Source of the DNA: Thermomicrobium sp. CFH 73360
GTDB lineage: Bacteria > Chloroflexota > Chloroflexia > Thermomicrobiales > Thermomicrobiaceae
Assembly (NCBI RefSeq): GCF_023806465.1
Contig: NZ_JAMSLS010000001.1
Span: forward strand, 310,001 to 374,000
DNA length: 64,000 bases
Direction of reading: 5' to 3'
This document shows positions 27,448 through 36,298 of the stretch, piece after piece. Under the pieces are notes generated by a model. The model searched no databases. It saw only the letters and a list, made by a program, of their open reading frames with translations, and had not been told where the DNA came from. Each line of letters starts with the position of its first letter. Position 1 is the first letter of the stretch. The position numbers and the translations under genes are program-made.

Positions 27448-28215
27448 TCAGTCGCGTCTGACCTCTTCCGGGAGCTCGTACCAGCGCTTGCGCTCCCCCA
27501 CCACCGCCCTGAGCTTCCAGCTCCGACTCTTCGGCGCCTCCTCGACGGCTCGCCAGAGTTCTTCCAGACGACGCAACGACAGGAACTCCTCGCTCAGGTC
27601 ACGCTCGAGGATCAGCGCACGAACACGCTCGACGTTCTCCTTCGCTGTCCGGTACCAGCCCCAGTCATTCGCCAGCACCTCGATAATCCGCTGAATATTG
27701 ATTGTCTCCTCGTCCCCATAGCCGAGCGGATGATCGTGCAGCAACACAACGATGTCTACGAGATCCTTTTCGTTTGCCTCCCAGATCTGCAACTTGGTGA
27801 GCAGCAGGTCAGCGAGCGGCACGGTCCGGCGATCGAGGGTCAGACGCTGCCGTAGATCGAGGGCATGACACATGCGCAGCTGATCGAGAAAGACATCGAT
27901 TTGCCGCTCATGGTGTGGATCCCAGAAGAACAGCCGCTGGTGACCATGCAGCGTGTTGAACTCACGGTCCGCTTGATACCCCAGCTCCGCAAAGAGCGTC
28001 TCAATACCACGCTTTTGGGAGGAGAGGCCAACCAGATCCGCATCACGGTAGATCCGTTGCAGTTGGCGATGCGCTGCGCTCGGTGAATGGAGAAACACTG
28101 CTACACCACCAAGCACCCGAAGTGTGATGCCACGCGCCTCGGCAGCTTCGAGAATCCGTCGGACCTCATCGCGAATGTCATCAAGCGGCATAGTTGAGAC
28201 GACGGTTGGTCCCAC
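27448..28215 (-). CDS. Nucleotidyltransferase-fold protein of unknown role
   Basis: About 255 residues from GTG 28215, with AGAGG seven bases upstream; ATG 28254 and ATG 28191 are alternatives. The N-terminal half has the minimal nucleotidyltransferase pattern: TLRVLGGVAVFLHS, then YRDADLVGLS, then RQIDVFLDQLRM, with paired acidic residues. The remainder is helical with many charged residues. Similar to AbiEii-type or stand-alone nucleotidyltransferases, but no cognate antitoxin is adjacent, so a toxin role is not supported. Confidence 0.7.
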   Translation of the reverse strand: MGPTVVSTMPLDDIRDEVRRILEAAEARGITLRVLGGVAVFLHSPSAAHRQLQRIYRDADLVGLSSQKRGIETLFAELGYQADREFNTLHGHQRLFFWDPHHERQIDVFLDQLRMCHALDLRQRLTLDRRTVPLADLLLTKLQIWEANEKDLVDIVVLLHDHPLGYGDEETINIQRIIEVLANDWGWYRTAKENVERVRALILERDLSEEFLSLRRLEELWRAVEEAPKSRSWKLRAVVGERKRWYELPEEVRRD

Positions 28216-28666
28216 TGACAATCCTCTCACTCTCGACCACTCGATTTGTGACATTTCGGCCTATTCGGCAATTACACGGGTGATCGCGATCCGTTCTTCA
28301 TCACACCGCCCACCGTTGGCGCCGGGTGAGACAATCCCCGAGAAGTATAGGGCGGGACTCCACGGGCTACAAGGAACCGCCAGCACAAGGGGTGCAAACC
28401 TCTTCGGATCCGCCTCATCCATCCTCCCGGCAGGCATAAAGTTGTTGAGCGCTCACCAGAACGGTAACTTTCCCCCTCTGGTGTCCGCTCAAGTAGTGAT
28501 GCGGGCGTGCCGGCCGAGCCCGACGGAGTCACGCAAGACCGCCAACCCACTCGGCCGTCTTTGTCGCTCTGCTCCCCGGGGAGATTCTTCCCCCAATGAC
28601 GCCATACGGCGATGACTTGCCGTGATGTCGCTGATGCGCTAGCGTTGGCGGCAGCGGGGGAGCCGG
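28216..28666. other. Intergenic region between divergent operons
   Basis: 450 bases with no credible coding frame or recognised RNA. It must hold the promoters of the nucleotidyltransferase operon and of the phosphotransferase-kinase gene. A GGGGGAG ribosome site lies just before 28667. Confidence 0.4.
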
Positions 28667-30283
28667 ATGATGGTACAAGACGACGAACGAAGAGCACACC
28701 AGTCCTGGCTGCTCAGCGAGCTGAGTCGGCCCGAGGCCTATCCTTTTCCTGTCGATCAAATCGACATTGAGGAAACGCACATTTCTTTGGTGTTTCTCGC
28801 CGGCAACTACGCATACAAAGTCAAGAAACCGGTGAACTTTGGTTTCCTCGACTTCACCACGCTCGAGCAACGTCGTTTCTTCTGCGAACAGGAAGTCCTG
28901 CTGAATCAGCGACTCACTGAAGGCGTCTATTTGGACGTCGTCCCGATCGTTCGAATCGGGAACCACTTACAGTTCGAAGGGGAGGGGGAAGTTGTCGAAT
29001 ACGCGGTCAAGATGCGCCGGCTGGATTTTGATCAGACACTTTTGCGGCGGCTCCAACGCGATGCCGTCTCGACCGAGCTCGTCGCGGCGCTTGCCAACCG
29101 TCTGGCTGCGTTTTACCGCGATGCAGCGCGCGGGCCCGAGATCGATCAGTGGGGCACTCCGGAGGCAGTCTGGTTTAACATCCGTGAGAATCTGGAACAG
29201 ACCCAGCCCTACATTGGCATCGTGCTTGCGCCGTTGCAGCACCACTGGATTGGCGTGGCGAGTGAGCGTTTCCTGCGCGAGCGGCTGGAGCTCTTTCAGC
29301 GCCGTCTTGCCGAAGGACAGATTGTCGAAGGCCACGGCGATCTGCACCTCGCGCACATCTTCGTCGAATCAGAGGCGCCGCCGCGCTTTCAGATCGTCGA
29401 CTGCATCGAGTTCAATCCCCGGCTCCGCTGCGGTGATGTCGCGGTTGATCTCGCCTTCCTGAGCATGGACTTCGATCACCACGGACGCAGCGATCTCGCA
29501 CAGTGGTTTGTGCTCCGCGCGAGTGACGCACTCGACGACCCAGAACTCCCGCTGCTTATACACTTCTACAGTGTCTACCGTGCACACGTGCGGGCCAAGG
29601 TCAACTGTTTTCGCCTTGACGAGCTCGCGCCAGAGAGCGATGAGTATACCGCTGTTCGCATTCAGGCTGAACGCTATATTGATCTTGCGACCTCGTACCT
29701 GGTCGAACCGAGTGAACCGCTGCTTCTTCTCATCGGTGGTCTCTCCGGAACCGGCAAGAGCGTCCTCGCTCGCCGGCTCGGCCGTTGCCTCGGGTTGCCA
29801 GTCTACTCCTCTGACGTTGTCCGAAAGGAACTTGCTGGTGTCGCGCTCGAGCGGCGCCAAGAACTTCCCTACGGAGCTGAGATCTACGGTCCGGACCTTA
29901 CCCACGCCACCTATGAGACCCTGCTGGCGCGAGCTGAGCGCATTCTGAGCAGCGGCAGGTCTGTCATCCTCGATGCAACCTTTCTTGACCCAGAGTGGCG
30001 CAAAGCAGCAGCCGCACTCGCTGGGCGCTACGCGGCGACCGCCATCCTCGTCGAATGTCGTTGCCCAGCCGATATCGTGGAACGGCGGTTGCGTTATCGC
30101 CCGCAGGAACCCGGGCAGGTGAGCGAAGCGACGTGGACCATCTATGTGGAGCAGCGAGCACGATTCGGCGAGAAGATGGAGTCTCTGCCCGGCCTCCAGC
30201 ACCTCGTCGTCGACAGTAGCCAACCCCTTCCCCTGGTGCTCGATGACGTCCTGGCTTCGCTCCCGCTGCGTGAGCGGCTCTAA
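28667..30283 (+). CDS. Aminoglycoside-phosphotransferase-like domain fused to P-loop kinase
   Basis: 538 residues; ATG 28667 or 28670. Residues 20-340 are APH/choline-kinase-like: YAYKVKKPVNFGFLDF carries the ATP lysine, IVEGHGDLHLAHIF is the catalytic H-G-D-L-H loop, and FQIVDCIEFNP supplies the metal Asp. Residues 350-520 form a second kinase with Walker A LIGGLSGTGKSVLARRLG and ILDATFLDPEWR. The fusion (COG2187 plus COG0645) is widespread and usually called a bifunctional APH/ATP-binding protein. The substrate is unknown; there is no direct support for antibiotic resistance. Confidence 0.88.
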   Translation: MMVQDDERRAHQSWLLSELSRPEAYPFPVDQIDIEETHISLVFLAGNYAYKVKKPVNFGFLDFTTLEQRRFFCEQEVLLNQRLTEGVYLDVVPIVRIGNHLQFEGEGEVVEYAVKMRRLDFDQTLLRRLQRDAVSTELVAALANRLAAFYRDAARGPEIDQWGTPEAVWFNIRENLEQTQPYIGIVLAPLQHHWIGVASERFLRERLELFQRRLAEGQIVEGHGDLHLAHIFVESEAPPRFQIVDCIEFNPRLRCGDVAVDLAFLSMDFDHHGRSDLAQWFVLRASDALDDPELPLLIHFYSVYRAHVRAKVNCFRLDELAPESDEYTAVRIQAERYIDLATSYLVEPSEPLLLLIGGLSGTGKSVLARRLGRCLGLPVYSSDVVRKELAGVALERRQELPYGAEIYGPDLTHATYETLLARAERILSSGRSVILDATFLDPEWRKAAAALAGRYAATAILVECRCPADIVERRLRYRPQEPGQVSEATWTIYVEQRARFGEKMESLPGLQHLVVDSSQPLPLVLDDVLASLPLRERL

Positions 30284-30291
30284 CAAGCGCG

Positions 30292-31254
30292 TCAGGGCTG
30301 CGCATGCGTTAACGGGTCGAGCGGTGGCGCGGCGAGTCGGAGATAGCGGCGCACACTGAGACGGTTCCGCGCATCATCAGCGAGACCAAGCAGTTCGAGG
30401 AGTTCGTCCTCGCTCGCACCCCGTTTTGCTTGCTCCACGGCAAAGGTATGCCGCAACGTTTGCGGCGTGACGGGCTTGGCAATCCCTGCCGCAGCGGCAA
30501 CCCGCTCCACCATCTTGTTCAAAGACTGTGGCAGGATGGGAACTAAGCGATCCAGCTGGCCTTCCTGCGCAACCAGTGTCTGGTAGATGTCTGTCAGCTC
30601 GCGGCTTCCGGCCAACTTGCGCTCGCGCAGACGACGCTTCTGTCCTTCAGCAAAGATGTAGACGATCGGGCGATCCGGGTCACTCCAGTCGATATGGGAA
30701 GCGCGCAGTGCCAACACCTCATGGCGAGAAAGGCCCAGACGCAGCATGAGCCAGATGGCCAGGTGCGTTCGCGGATTCTCTGCGGCTGCCGCAGCCAGCA
30801 GGCGCGCTTGCTCCTCGGGAAAGAGCGGCTGCGGCGTCTTGAGCGGGATTCGGTCGGAATAAAAGACTGCTGTTGGGTCGTGCTCCAACACCTTCGCCCG
30901 GATGATGAGAAACCTGAAGAAGCTAGAGAGCGTGGTGAGGCGGCGCTTCCGAGTTGAGCGCCCTCGACTCTCGTTCAAGAAGGTCGCGATATCACGCTCA
31001 TCAATCTGGTTGATTGGTTTTGGGCCAACGACCGACTCGAAGACCGAGAGATCGTAACTATACGATTTGACGGTATTCGGCGGATGGCCCGACTGTTCGA
31101 GATATCGCCGGAACCAGAAGCGTGCGACATCGAGCGAGGACTCGGGCGTGAGGACCGGCAAGAGCCCGACGCTGCCGCGCAGCTTGCCATCGCGTCCGAA
31201 CTCGAACAGCGGAGGTTGTATGACCGCTGGTCGCTGCTCTCCGTCGCGCTGCAC
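30292..31254 (-). CDS. Tyrosine recombinase-like protein with altered catalytic residues
   Basis: 320 residues from GTG 31254 (GGGAGG five bases before); TTG 31305 would add 17. The N-terminal SAM-like core-binding domain (FRRYLEQSGHPPNTVKSYSYDL) and the C-terminal catalytic domain are intact in length. The catalytic set is odd: Arg I region reads GLSRHEVLAL instead of GLR-x-x-E, the box II H-x-L-R-H reads PQTLRHTF (first His is Gln), and LGH reads LGL. The nucleophile-type Tyr is present in SVRRYLRL. It may be a recombinase with shifted residues or a DNA-binding derivative. No att sites or cargo are seen. Confidence 0.8.
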   Translation of the reverse strand: MQRDGEQRPAVIQPPLFEFGRDGKLRGSVGLLPVLTPESSLDVARFWFRRYLEQSGHPPNTVKSYSYDLSVFESVVGPKPINQIDERDIATFLNESRGRSTRKRRLTTLSSFFRFLIIRAKVLEHDPTAVFYSDRIPLKTPQPLFPEEQARLLAAAAAENPRTHLAIWLMLRLGLSRHEVLALRASHIDWSDPDRPIVYIFAEGQKRRLRERKLAGSRELTDIYQTLVAQEGQLDRLVPILPQSLNKMVERVAAAAGIAKPVTPQTLRHTFAVEQAKRGASEDELLELLGLADDARNRLSVRRYLRLAAPPLDPLTHAQP

Positions 31255-31305
31255 TCTGGCCTCCCGGCGCACAAATGTTCTGCTCGTAGGCAGCGTACTC
31301 GACAA

Positions 31306-31745
31306 CTCACGCCGATGTCAAGGAAAGTGCTCATCCCGAACCAGTAGCATAAGAAGAGCTCTGTTGACTGGCAGGCTCCCTATTCTTCTCCGGCCCACCC
31401 TTGAACGCACCGCGATACTCACCGTGGACCTCTTGCTTGTGCATCACACCTTGCGGTGCTACTCGGCACGTGGAATCGAGATCGGAAGGCGCAGTCTTGG
31501 AGCGACGAGGCTTAACCTCCCATGCTGGATGCACGCCGCCCGCCAAGAGGCGAACCACCCACTGGCATGGGTGCCGCCAGCCCATGTTTGTCAGCGGTTG
31601 CACGGCATGCCCTGCGTGACGCCAGGTCATACGCTTTGCAAGCACTGCGTTGCGCCCTGCTCCTCGTCGACCTCTTGCCTTGCTCCTCTCCTCGACTGGG
31701 AGTAGGCTGGTGCGGGCCTAAGGGATAGAGGGCAAGGAGGGAACC
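31306..31745. other. Intergenic region upstream of ggt
   Basis: About 440 bases without a credible gene. It separates the divergent recombinase-like gene from ggt, which has a strong GCAAGGAGG ribosome site at 31733-31741. No repeats that could be attachment sites of the recombinase were seen. Confidence 0.4.
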
Positions 31746-33446
31746 ATGAGCCGCAGCGAGTGGGTGATCGACCGCGCCGAGGCACTCGGAAGAAATGGTA
31801 TGGTGGCCGCGAAACATGAACTCGCTGCAGAGGTCGGTGTTGCCGTTCTTGAAGATGGCGGAAATGCAGTTGACGCCGCCGTTGCCACTGCGTTCGCCGT
31901 TGGCGTGGTCGAACCTTTCATGAGCGGGATCGGCGGCGGAGGACTCATGCTTGTCTTTCTTGCTGAGCGCAATGAGACGGTGGCGATCGACTTTGGGATG
32001 TGCGCACCACTCGCTGCCCGGCCTGACCTCTACGAGCTCCTCCCCGGCCAGAGTGCGACCCGCTTCGGCTGGCGAGCGGTCAAGGACAACGCAAATGTTC
32101 ATGGGCCACTTGCAATTGCTGTCCCAGGGACGGTCGCTGGGCTTGCTACAGCGGCCCAACGGTACGGAACGCGACCACTTGCCGAACTCCTCCAGCCAGC
32201 CATCCGCCTTGCTCGTGAGGGCTTCCCTGTGAGCTGGCACACAAGCCTTGAGATCGCCCAAGATGCTGCGTTGCTCGCTCGTTATCCCTCCACCCGCGCG
32301 ATCTTCACCCGCGAGGGACTACCCCTCCCGGTATTCACCGACTTGCAGCCAACCATTCTGCGTCAACCGGACCTCGCTCGGTCACTCGAAGCCATCGCCA
32401 GGGGAGGGCCAGACGCTTTCTACCGAGGTGAACTCGGCAAGACGCTTGTCGAGGGGCTCAGGAGTCTCGGTGCTATTCTCAGCGAACAGGACTTCGAAGC
32501 GTACACCGTTCGCATCGGACCGCCGTTGTGGGGGACGTATCGTGGCTTACACATTGCGACCGCTCCTGCCCCGAGTGGCGGGCCGACATTGCTCGAATCG
32601 CTCAATCTCATGGCCTGCTTCGATCTTGCTTCGTGGGGGCAGAACAATGAACGGACGCTCCACGTTCTGATTGAGGCGTTCCGCCAGGCCTTTGTCGACC
32701 GGTTCACGTACCTTGCTGATCCAGCCTTCGTTCCCGTACCAGTCGAGGCACTAACTGACCCTGCGTATGCACAGGAACATGCTACGGAAATTGGTGAGCG
32801 AGCCCGTCCGGTGATTACCCCAGGCATACCGGAACGGCTTGGCGTGGAGCGAGTCTTCGCGCGCTCGCTGCCGAACTATGGCAGTGGCGCGACAACCCAT
32901 ATCTGTGTCGTTGACCACTGGGGGAATGCGGTTTCGCTGACCCAGACGCTCCTCTCTGCCTGGGGCTCACGCGTCGTCGCACCAGATACCGGCATTCTCA
33001 TGAACAATGGCATGTTCTGGTTCGACCCGGAGCCCGGGCATGCCAATTCGATCGAGCCCGGTAAACGACCGCTCTCGAACATGACACCAACACTTGTCTT
33101 TGCCGAGAAGGAGCTCTTCTTGGTTCTCGGCGCCATGGGCGGACGACGGATCATCAATGCGATCGCGCAGATTGTGAGCAACGTCATTGACCATGGTCTC
33201 GGAATCCAGGCAGCCATCACAGCACCCCGGATTGACTGTAGCGTCCAGCCGACCGCAGTGAGCGCTCGGCTCGATCCCAGCGTGGTCGCCCAACTCCGCA
33301 AGCGCGGGCACGAGCTCCAGGTCGTCCGGGAGGACTTTGCAGACTCGCCCTTCGCAAGTCCCGTCGGCATTCTCCGCGACCGCGAGGGAGTGCTCCATGG
33401 CGGAGCGAACCCGTACTATCCAGCCATGGCCATCGGCTTGGACTGA
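31746..33446 (+). CDS. ggt: Gamma-glutamyltransferase family protein
   Basis: 566 residues from ATG 31746 after AAGGAGG. GMVAAKHELAAEVGVAVLED and FMSGIGGGGLMLVFL open the large subunit. The autocleavage/nucleophile Thr is in NYGSGATTHICVVDHWGNAV (near residue 382), and RPLSNMTPTLVF is in the small subunit. No signal peptide is visible, so this may be a cytosolic member. It would cleave gamma-glutamyl bonds (glutathione or related thiols, releasing Cys-Gly). The neighbouring TauE exporters give a sulfur context. Confidence 0.9.
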   Translation: MSRSEWVIDRAEALGRNGMVAAKHELAAEVGVAVLEDGGNAVDAAVATAFAVGVVEPFMSGIGGGGLMLVFLAERNETVAIDFGMCAPLAARPDLYELLPGQSATRFGWRAVKDNANVHGPLAIAVPGTVAGLATAAQRYGTRPLAELLQPAIRLAREGFPVSWHTSLEIAQDAALLARYPSTRAIFTREGLPLPVFTDLQPTILRQPDLARSLEAIARGGPDAFYRGELGKTLVEGLRSLGAILSEQDFEAYTVRIGPPLWGTYRGLHIATAPAPSGGPTLLESLNLMACFDLASWGQNNERTLHVLIEAFRQAFVDRFTYLADPAFVPVPVEALTDPAYAQEHATEIGERARPVITPGIPERLGVERVFARSLPNYGSGATTHICVVDHWGNAVSLTQTLLSAWGSRVVAPDTGILMNNGMFWFDPEPGHANSIEPGKRPLSNMTPTLVFAEKELFLVLGAMGGRRIINAIAQIVSNVIDHGLGIQAAITAPRIDCSVQPTAVSARLDPSVVAQLRKRGHELQVVREDFADSPFASPVGILRDREGVLHGGANPYYPAMAIGLD

Positions 33447-33536
33447 GGACCGTGCTGTGTTCAGTTGCGGCGAGCGCTCTCCCCCTGCCGCGACGCCCCC
33501 ATCTGGTGTCGCAGTCCGTACTGTGCGGGAGAGAGC

Positions 33537-34382
33537 ATGGTTGGCATCGAACTCTTTGTTGTGTTCCTCTTTGTCGTCTCCTTCCTCGCTGGATTGCTGG
33601 GATCATTGATTGGTCTCGGCGGAGGGATCCTCGTTGTACCAGTCCTCACCTTGATCTTCCGACTGGACATTCACCTGGCTGTCGGAGCAAGTATCGTCTC
33701 GATTATCGCCACCTCGAGCGGTGCAGCCGCTGCCTACGTGCGGGACCATCTCACCAATGTCCGTGCCGGCATCTTCCTTGAGCTCGCAACCAGCACGGGT
33801 GCCGTGCTCGGAGCACTGCTCGTCCCGTTCTTGTCGAGCCGGACACTCTACTTCTTGTTCTCCGCCTTTTTGCTCTTATCGCTCGGACCGATGGCGCGGC
33901 GGTTAGGCGAAGAAGTGCCGAGTGGGGTGCGTCCAGACTGGTTGGCACGGCATCTGCAGCTTGGCGGGGCGTATCCCGATCGCGTACTCGGACGCGTCGT
34001 GGCGTACGAGGTCACGCGCGTACCGGTCGGATTTGCCATGATGTTCGTCGCTGGGCTCGCTTCCGCACTGCTTGGGCTCGGCGCGGGAGCGCTCAAGGTA
34101 CTGGCGATGGACTGGGGCATGCGGATGCCGATGAAAGTCTCGACCGGAACCAGCAACTTCATGATTGGCGTCACTGCCGCGGCGAGCGCCGGTATTTACT
34201 TCTGGCGCGGCGACGTTGTTCCGGTCATTGCAACACCGGTGATGCTGGGTGTGTTGGCCGGATCGCTCGTGGGTGCACAGCTTTTGCTCCGGCTTTCCAA
34301 TCGGCGTGTGCGGCAACTGTTCATCCCGATCATTCTGGTAATCGCGCTCCAGATGCTGCTTCGGGGACTGGGAGTGTGGTGA
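33537..34382 (+). CDS. TauE/SafE-family anion exporter, first copy
   Basis: 281 residues from ATG 33537, behind GGGAGAGAGC. About eight membrane spans in two repeats. The family's glycine motifs occur twice: FLAGLLGSLIGLGGGILVVP and FVAGLASALLGLGAGALKVL. TauE/SafE proteins export sulfite, sulfoacetate or other organosulfur anions. A DUF1634 gene starts two bases after the stop, a common pairing. This begins a four-gene TauE-DUF1634-DUF1634-TauE run. Confidence 0.88.
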   Translation: MVGIELFVVFLFVVSFLAGLLGSLIGLGGGILVVPVLTLIFRLDIHLAVGASIVSIIATSSGAAAAYVRDHLTNVRAGIFLELATSTGAVLGALLVPFLSSRTLYFLFSAFLLLSLGPMARRLGEEVPSGVRPDWLARHLQLGGAYPDRVLGRVVAYEVTRVPVGFAMMFVAGLASALLGLGAGALKVLAMDWGMRMPMKVSTGTSNFMIGVTAAASAGIYFWRGDVVPVIATPVMLGVLAGSLVGAQLLLRLSNRRVRQLFIPIILVIALQMLLRGLGVW

Positions 34383-34383
34383 G

Positions 34384-34818
34384 ATGGACGAGCATGGAAC
34401 GAAAATGTCTTCCGATACCGCTCTTCAGGGAACTGCAGCGCAAGAGCAGCTCAACCTCTTAATCAGCCAGGTTCTCCGATTCGGCGTGTTACTGGCCGCC
34501 GCTATTGGGGCGGTTGGCCTCCTCCTCTTCTTTCTCCGCGGTCCGCAGCCTGGGGAACCGCAGTCACTCCACGAACTCCTCACGCTGCGCGCCGGTTCAT
34601 TAGCCACGAGCCCCTCGCAGCTCGTGCAGGGAATCCTCACCGGCAAGCCAGAGGACATTATGCGACTCGGCCTCCTCGTTCTTATCCTGACTCCCACCGC
34701 TCGAGTTACACTGACCGTCATCCTTTTCCTACTTGAACGAAACTTCGTATTCGTCGTGATCGCCTCGATTGTCCTTGTCATTTTGCTCCTCGGGTTGGCA
34801 GGCCTCGTGGGCGGATAA
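34384..34818 (+). CDS. DUF1634 membrane protein, first copy
   Basis: 144 residues with three membrane spans (about residues 30-50, 95-112 and 118-140). ISQVLRFGVLLAAAIGAVGLLLFFL and DIMRLGLLVLILTPTARV are the conserved DUF1634 stretches. The family regularly accompanies TauE/SafE exporters and is presumed to be an accessory subunit; its role is not established. It starts two bases after the TauE stop. Confidence 0.85.
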   Translation: MDEHGTKMSSDTALQGTAAQEQLNLLISQVLRFGVLLAAAIGAVGLLLFFLRGPQPGEPQSLHELLTLRAGSLATSPSQLVQGILTGKPEDIMRLGLLVLILTPTARVTLTVILFLLERNFVFVVIASIVLVILLLGLAGLVGG

Positions 34819-34963
34819 AGCGAGGTGTACACTGACCGTACGGCATCATTCGGGCAGCGCAGGGAAGAGTCTCTCAGCTTGTGTTGTGCTACGATCGCTG
34901 ACACTGGCCCAGCCTCGGGCCGGTGTGTGGAACTGTAAACACTTGAGACGATTGGCTGCAACG

Positions 34964-35365
34964 GTGCAACAAACCCGAGGGAACTCCTCTGCAAGGAATT
35001 TGACGGCCGGCGACACGCGGACCCTCAGCCGCCTCTCGCAGCTGCTCGCACGGCTGTATCGGTTTTGGCTTGCTCTCGCCCTGCTCCTCCTCAGTATCGG
35101 GACAGTTCTCGATCTTGTTGATGATAGGACACTCGCGACCGAAACAGTCCCTCTCGCCGATCTCCCTAGAGCTCTCATCCACATGGATCCTGCCGCGTTT
35201 GAGAGCTTAGCACTCCTCATCGTCGCGTTCGGGCCAGTAGCCGGGCTCCTCACCATTATTGTCAGCACGGTCCGGCAGGGCGATCGCCGGACCGCAGGCG
35301 TCGCTGTGCTGCTGCTGGTTGTTGTCGCAGTACTCCCGATTGTCCGTTCACTTGGGGGCCGATGA
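34964..35365 (+). CDS. DUF1634 membrane protein, second copy
   Basis: About 133 residues. The GTG at 34964 is the best in-frame start, though its ribosome site is weak; a TTG at 35000 after AAGGA is the alternative. Same layout as the first copy: LSQLLARLYRFWLALALLLL, then PAAFESLALLIVAFGPVAGLLTIIVS, then a last span. The sequence has diverged strongly, for example GP-x-AGL replaces TPTARV. It is coupled to the following TauE copy, whose TTG start is one base after this stop. Confidence 0.75.
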   Translation: MQQTRGNSSARNLTAGDTRTLSRLSQLLARLYRFWLALALLLLSIGTVLDLVDDRTLATETVPLADLPRALIHMDPAAFESLALLIVAFGPVAGLLTIIVSTVRQGDRRTAGVAVLLLVVVAVLPIVRSLGGR

Positions 35366-35366
35366 G

Positions 35367-36209
35367 TTGACGCATTGGACGGAAATTGCGATCTTCCTCG
35401 TCTCTGCCCTGTCGGGGACCCTCGGTGCGATGGTCGGTCTGGGTGGCGGCGTCTTCATGGTGCCAATCTTCTCCGCGTTCCTCGGAGTGCCGATTAAATT
35501 CGCGATTGCTGCAAGCGCACTCGCCGTTATCGTTAACTCACTCGGCGGTGCATCTGTTTATTTGCAGCACCGTATGGTCAACCTCAGGCTTGCCCTCCTG
35601 ATGCTCGTTGCCACAGCGCTCGGCGCGATCTTCGGCGCGCTTCTCGTTGCCTCTGCACCGGTCAACGCCTTGCGACTGGTCTTCTCGCTGGCGCTCTACG
35701 CGATGATTGTCCTGCTCAGTCTCCAGCGTGCCACCGCACGTCCGGTCACGACCGGCCCTGACCGATTTCAACTTGCGGCGAACTTCTTTGACCCCGCCGT
35801 AGGAGGCGTCGTCTCTTATATCCCCCAGCGCGTACTCCTCGGCACTGCTTCGAGCACGATTGCCGGGTTACTCTCTGGCCTCCTCGGCGTAGGGGGTGGC
35901 TTTGTCCAAGTTCCCCTGATGAACGTCCTTATGCGCGTCCCGGTGAAAGCGGCCGCCGCGACGAGTGCGTACATGATCGGCGTCACTGTTGTCGGCAGTG
36001 TGCTGCTCTACTATGCGAACGCGCTTCTTGTCCCGCAGGTTGCGGTGCCTGCTGCGCTCGGTGTCTTTCTTGGCTCGCAAGTTGGCTCACGATTGGGCCG
36101 CCGTGTCCATGGTCGATGGCTCAAGCGCATCCTGATGGTGATCCTTCTCTATCTCGCGACGACGCTCCTGCTGCAGGCCCTTGGTGTTCCGGTCCCCGGG
36201 ACTCGCTGA
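35367..36209 (+). CDS. TauE/SafE-family anion exporter, second copy
   Basis: 280 residues, most likely from TTG 35367 with GGGGG eight bases upstream. The two glycine motifs are ALSGTLGAMVGLGGGVFMVP and IAGLLSGLLGVGGGFVQVPL. About eight membrane spans. It is diverged from the first copy, so the doubling is old rather than a recent duplication. Probably works with the second DUF1634 protein. The cupredoxin gene follows after 89 bases. Confidence 0.88.
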   Translation: MTHWTEIAIFLVSALSGTLGAMVGLGGGVFMVPIFSAFLGVPIKFAIAASALAVIVNSLGGASVYLQHRMVNLRLALLMLVATALGAIFGALLVASAPVNALRLVFSLALYAMIVLLSLQRATARPVTTGPDRFQLAANFFDPAVGGVVSYIPQRVLLGTASSTIAGLLSGLLGVGGGFVQVPLMNVLMRVPVKAAAATSAYMIGVTVVGSVLLYYANALLVPQVAVPAALGVFLGSQVGSRLGRRVHGRWLKRILMVILLYLATTLLLQALGVPVPGTR

Positions 36210-36298
36210 CACCCAGCGAACCATACTCGCGCCTCGAACCTGCTGCCTACGGGTGCTCTCAGCGCTGTGTCGACACCACATCGAGGGGAGGTCATGTG

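Noticed and set aside
27448-28215. Type IV toxin-antitoxin (AbiEii) reading of the nucleotidyltransferase-like gene
   Set aside because: No adjacent antitoxin gene; it sits in an operon with metabolic genes, and key toxin motifs cannot be confirmed.
28667-30283. Antibiotic (aminoglycoside) resistance gene
   Set aside because: The APH-like plus P-loop fusion is a widespread housekeeping-type family of unknown substrate, with no link to resistance islands here.
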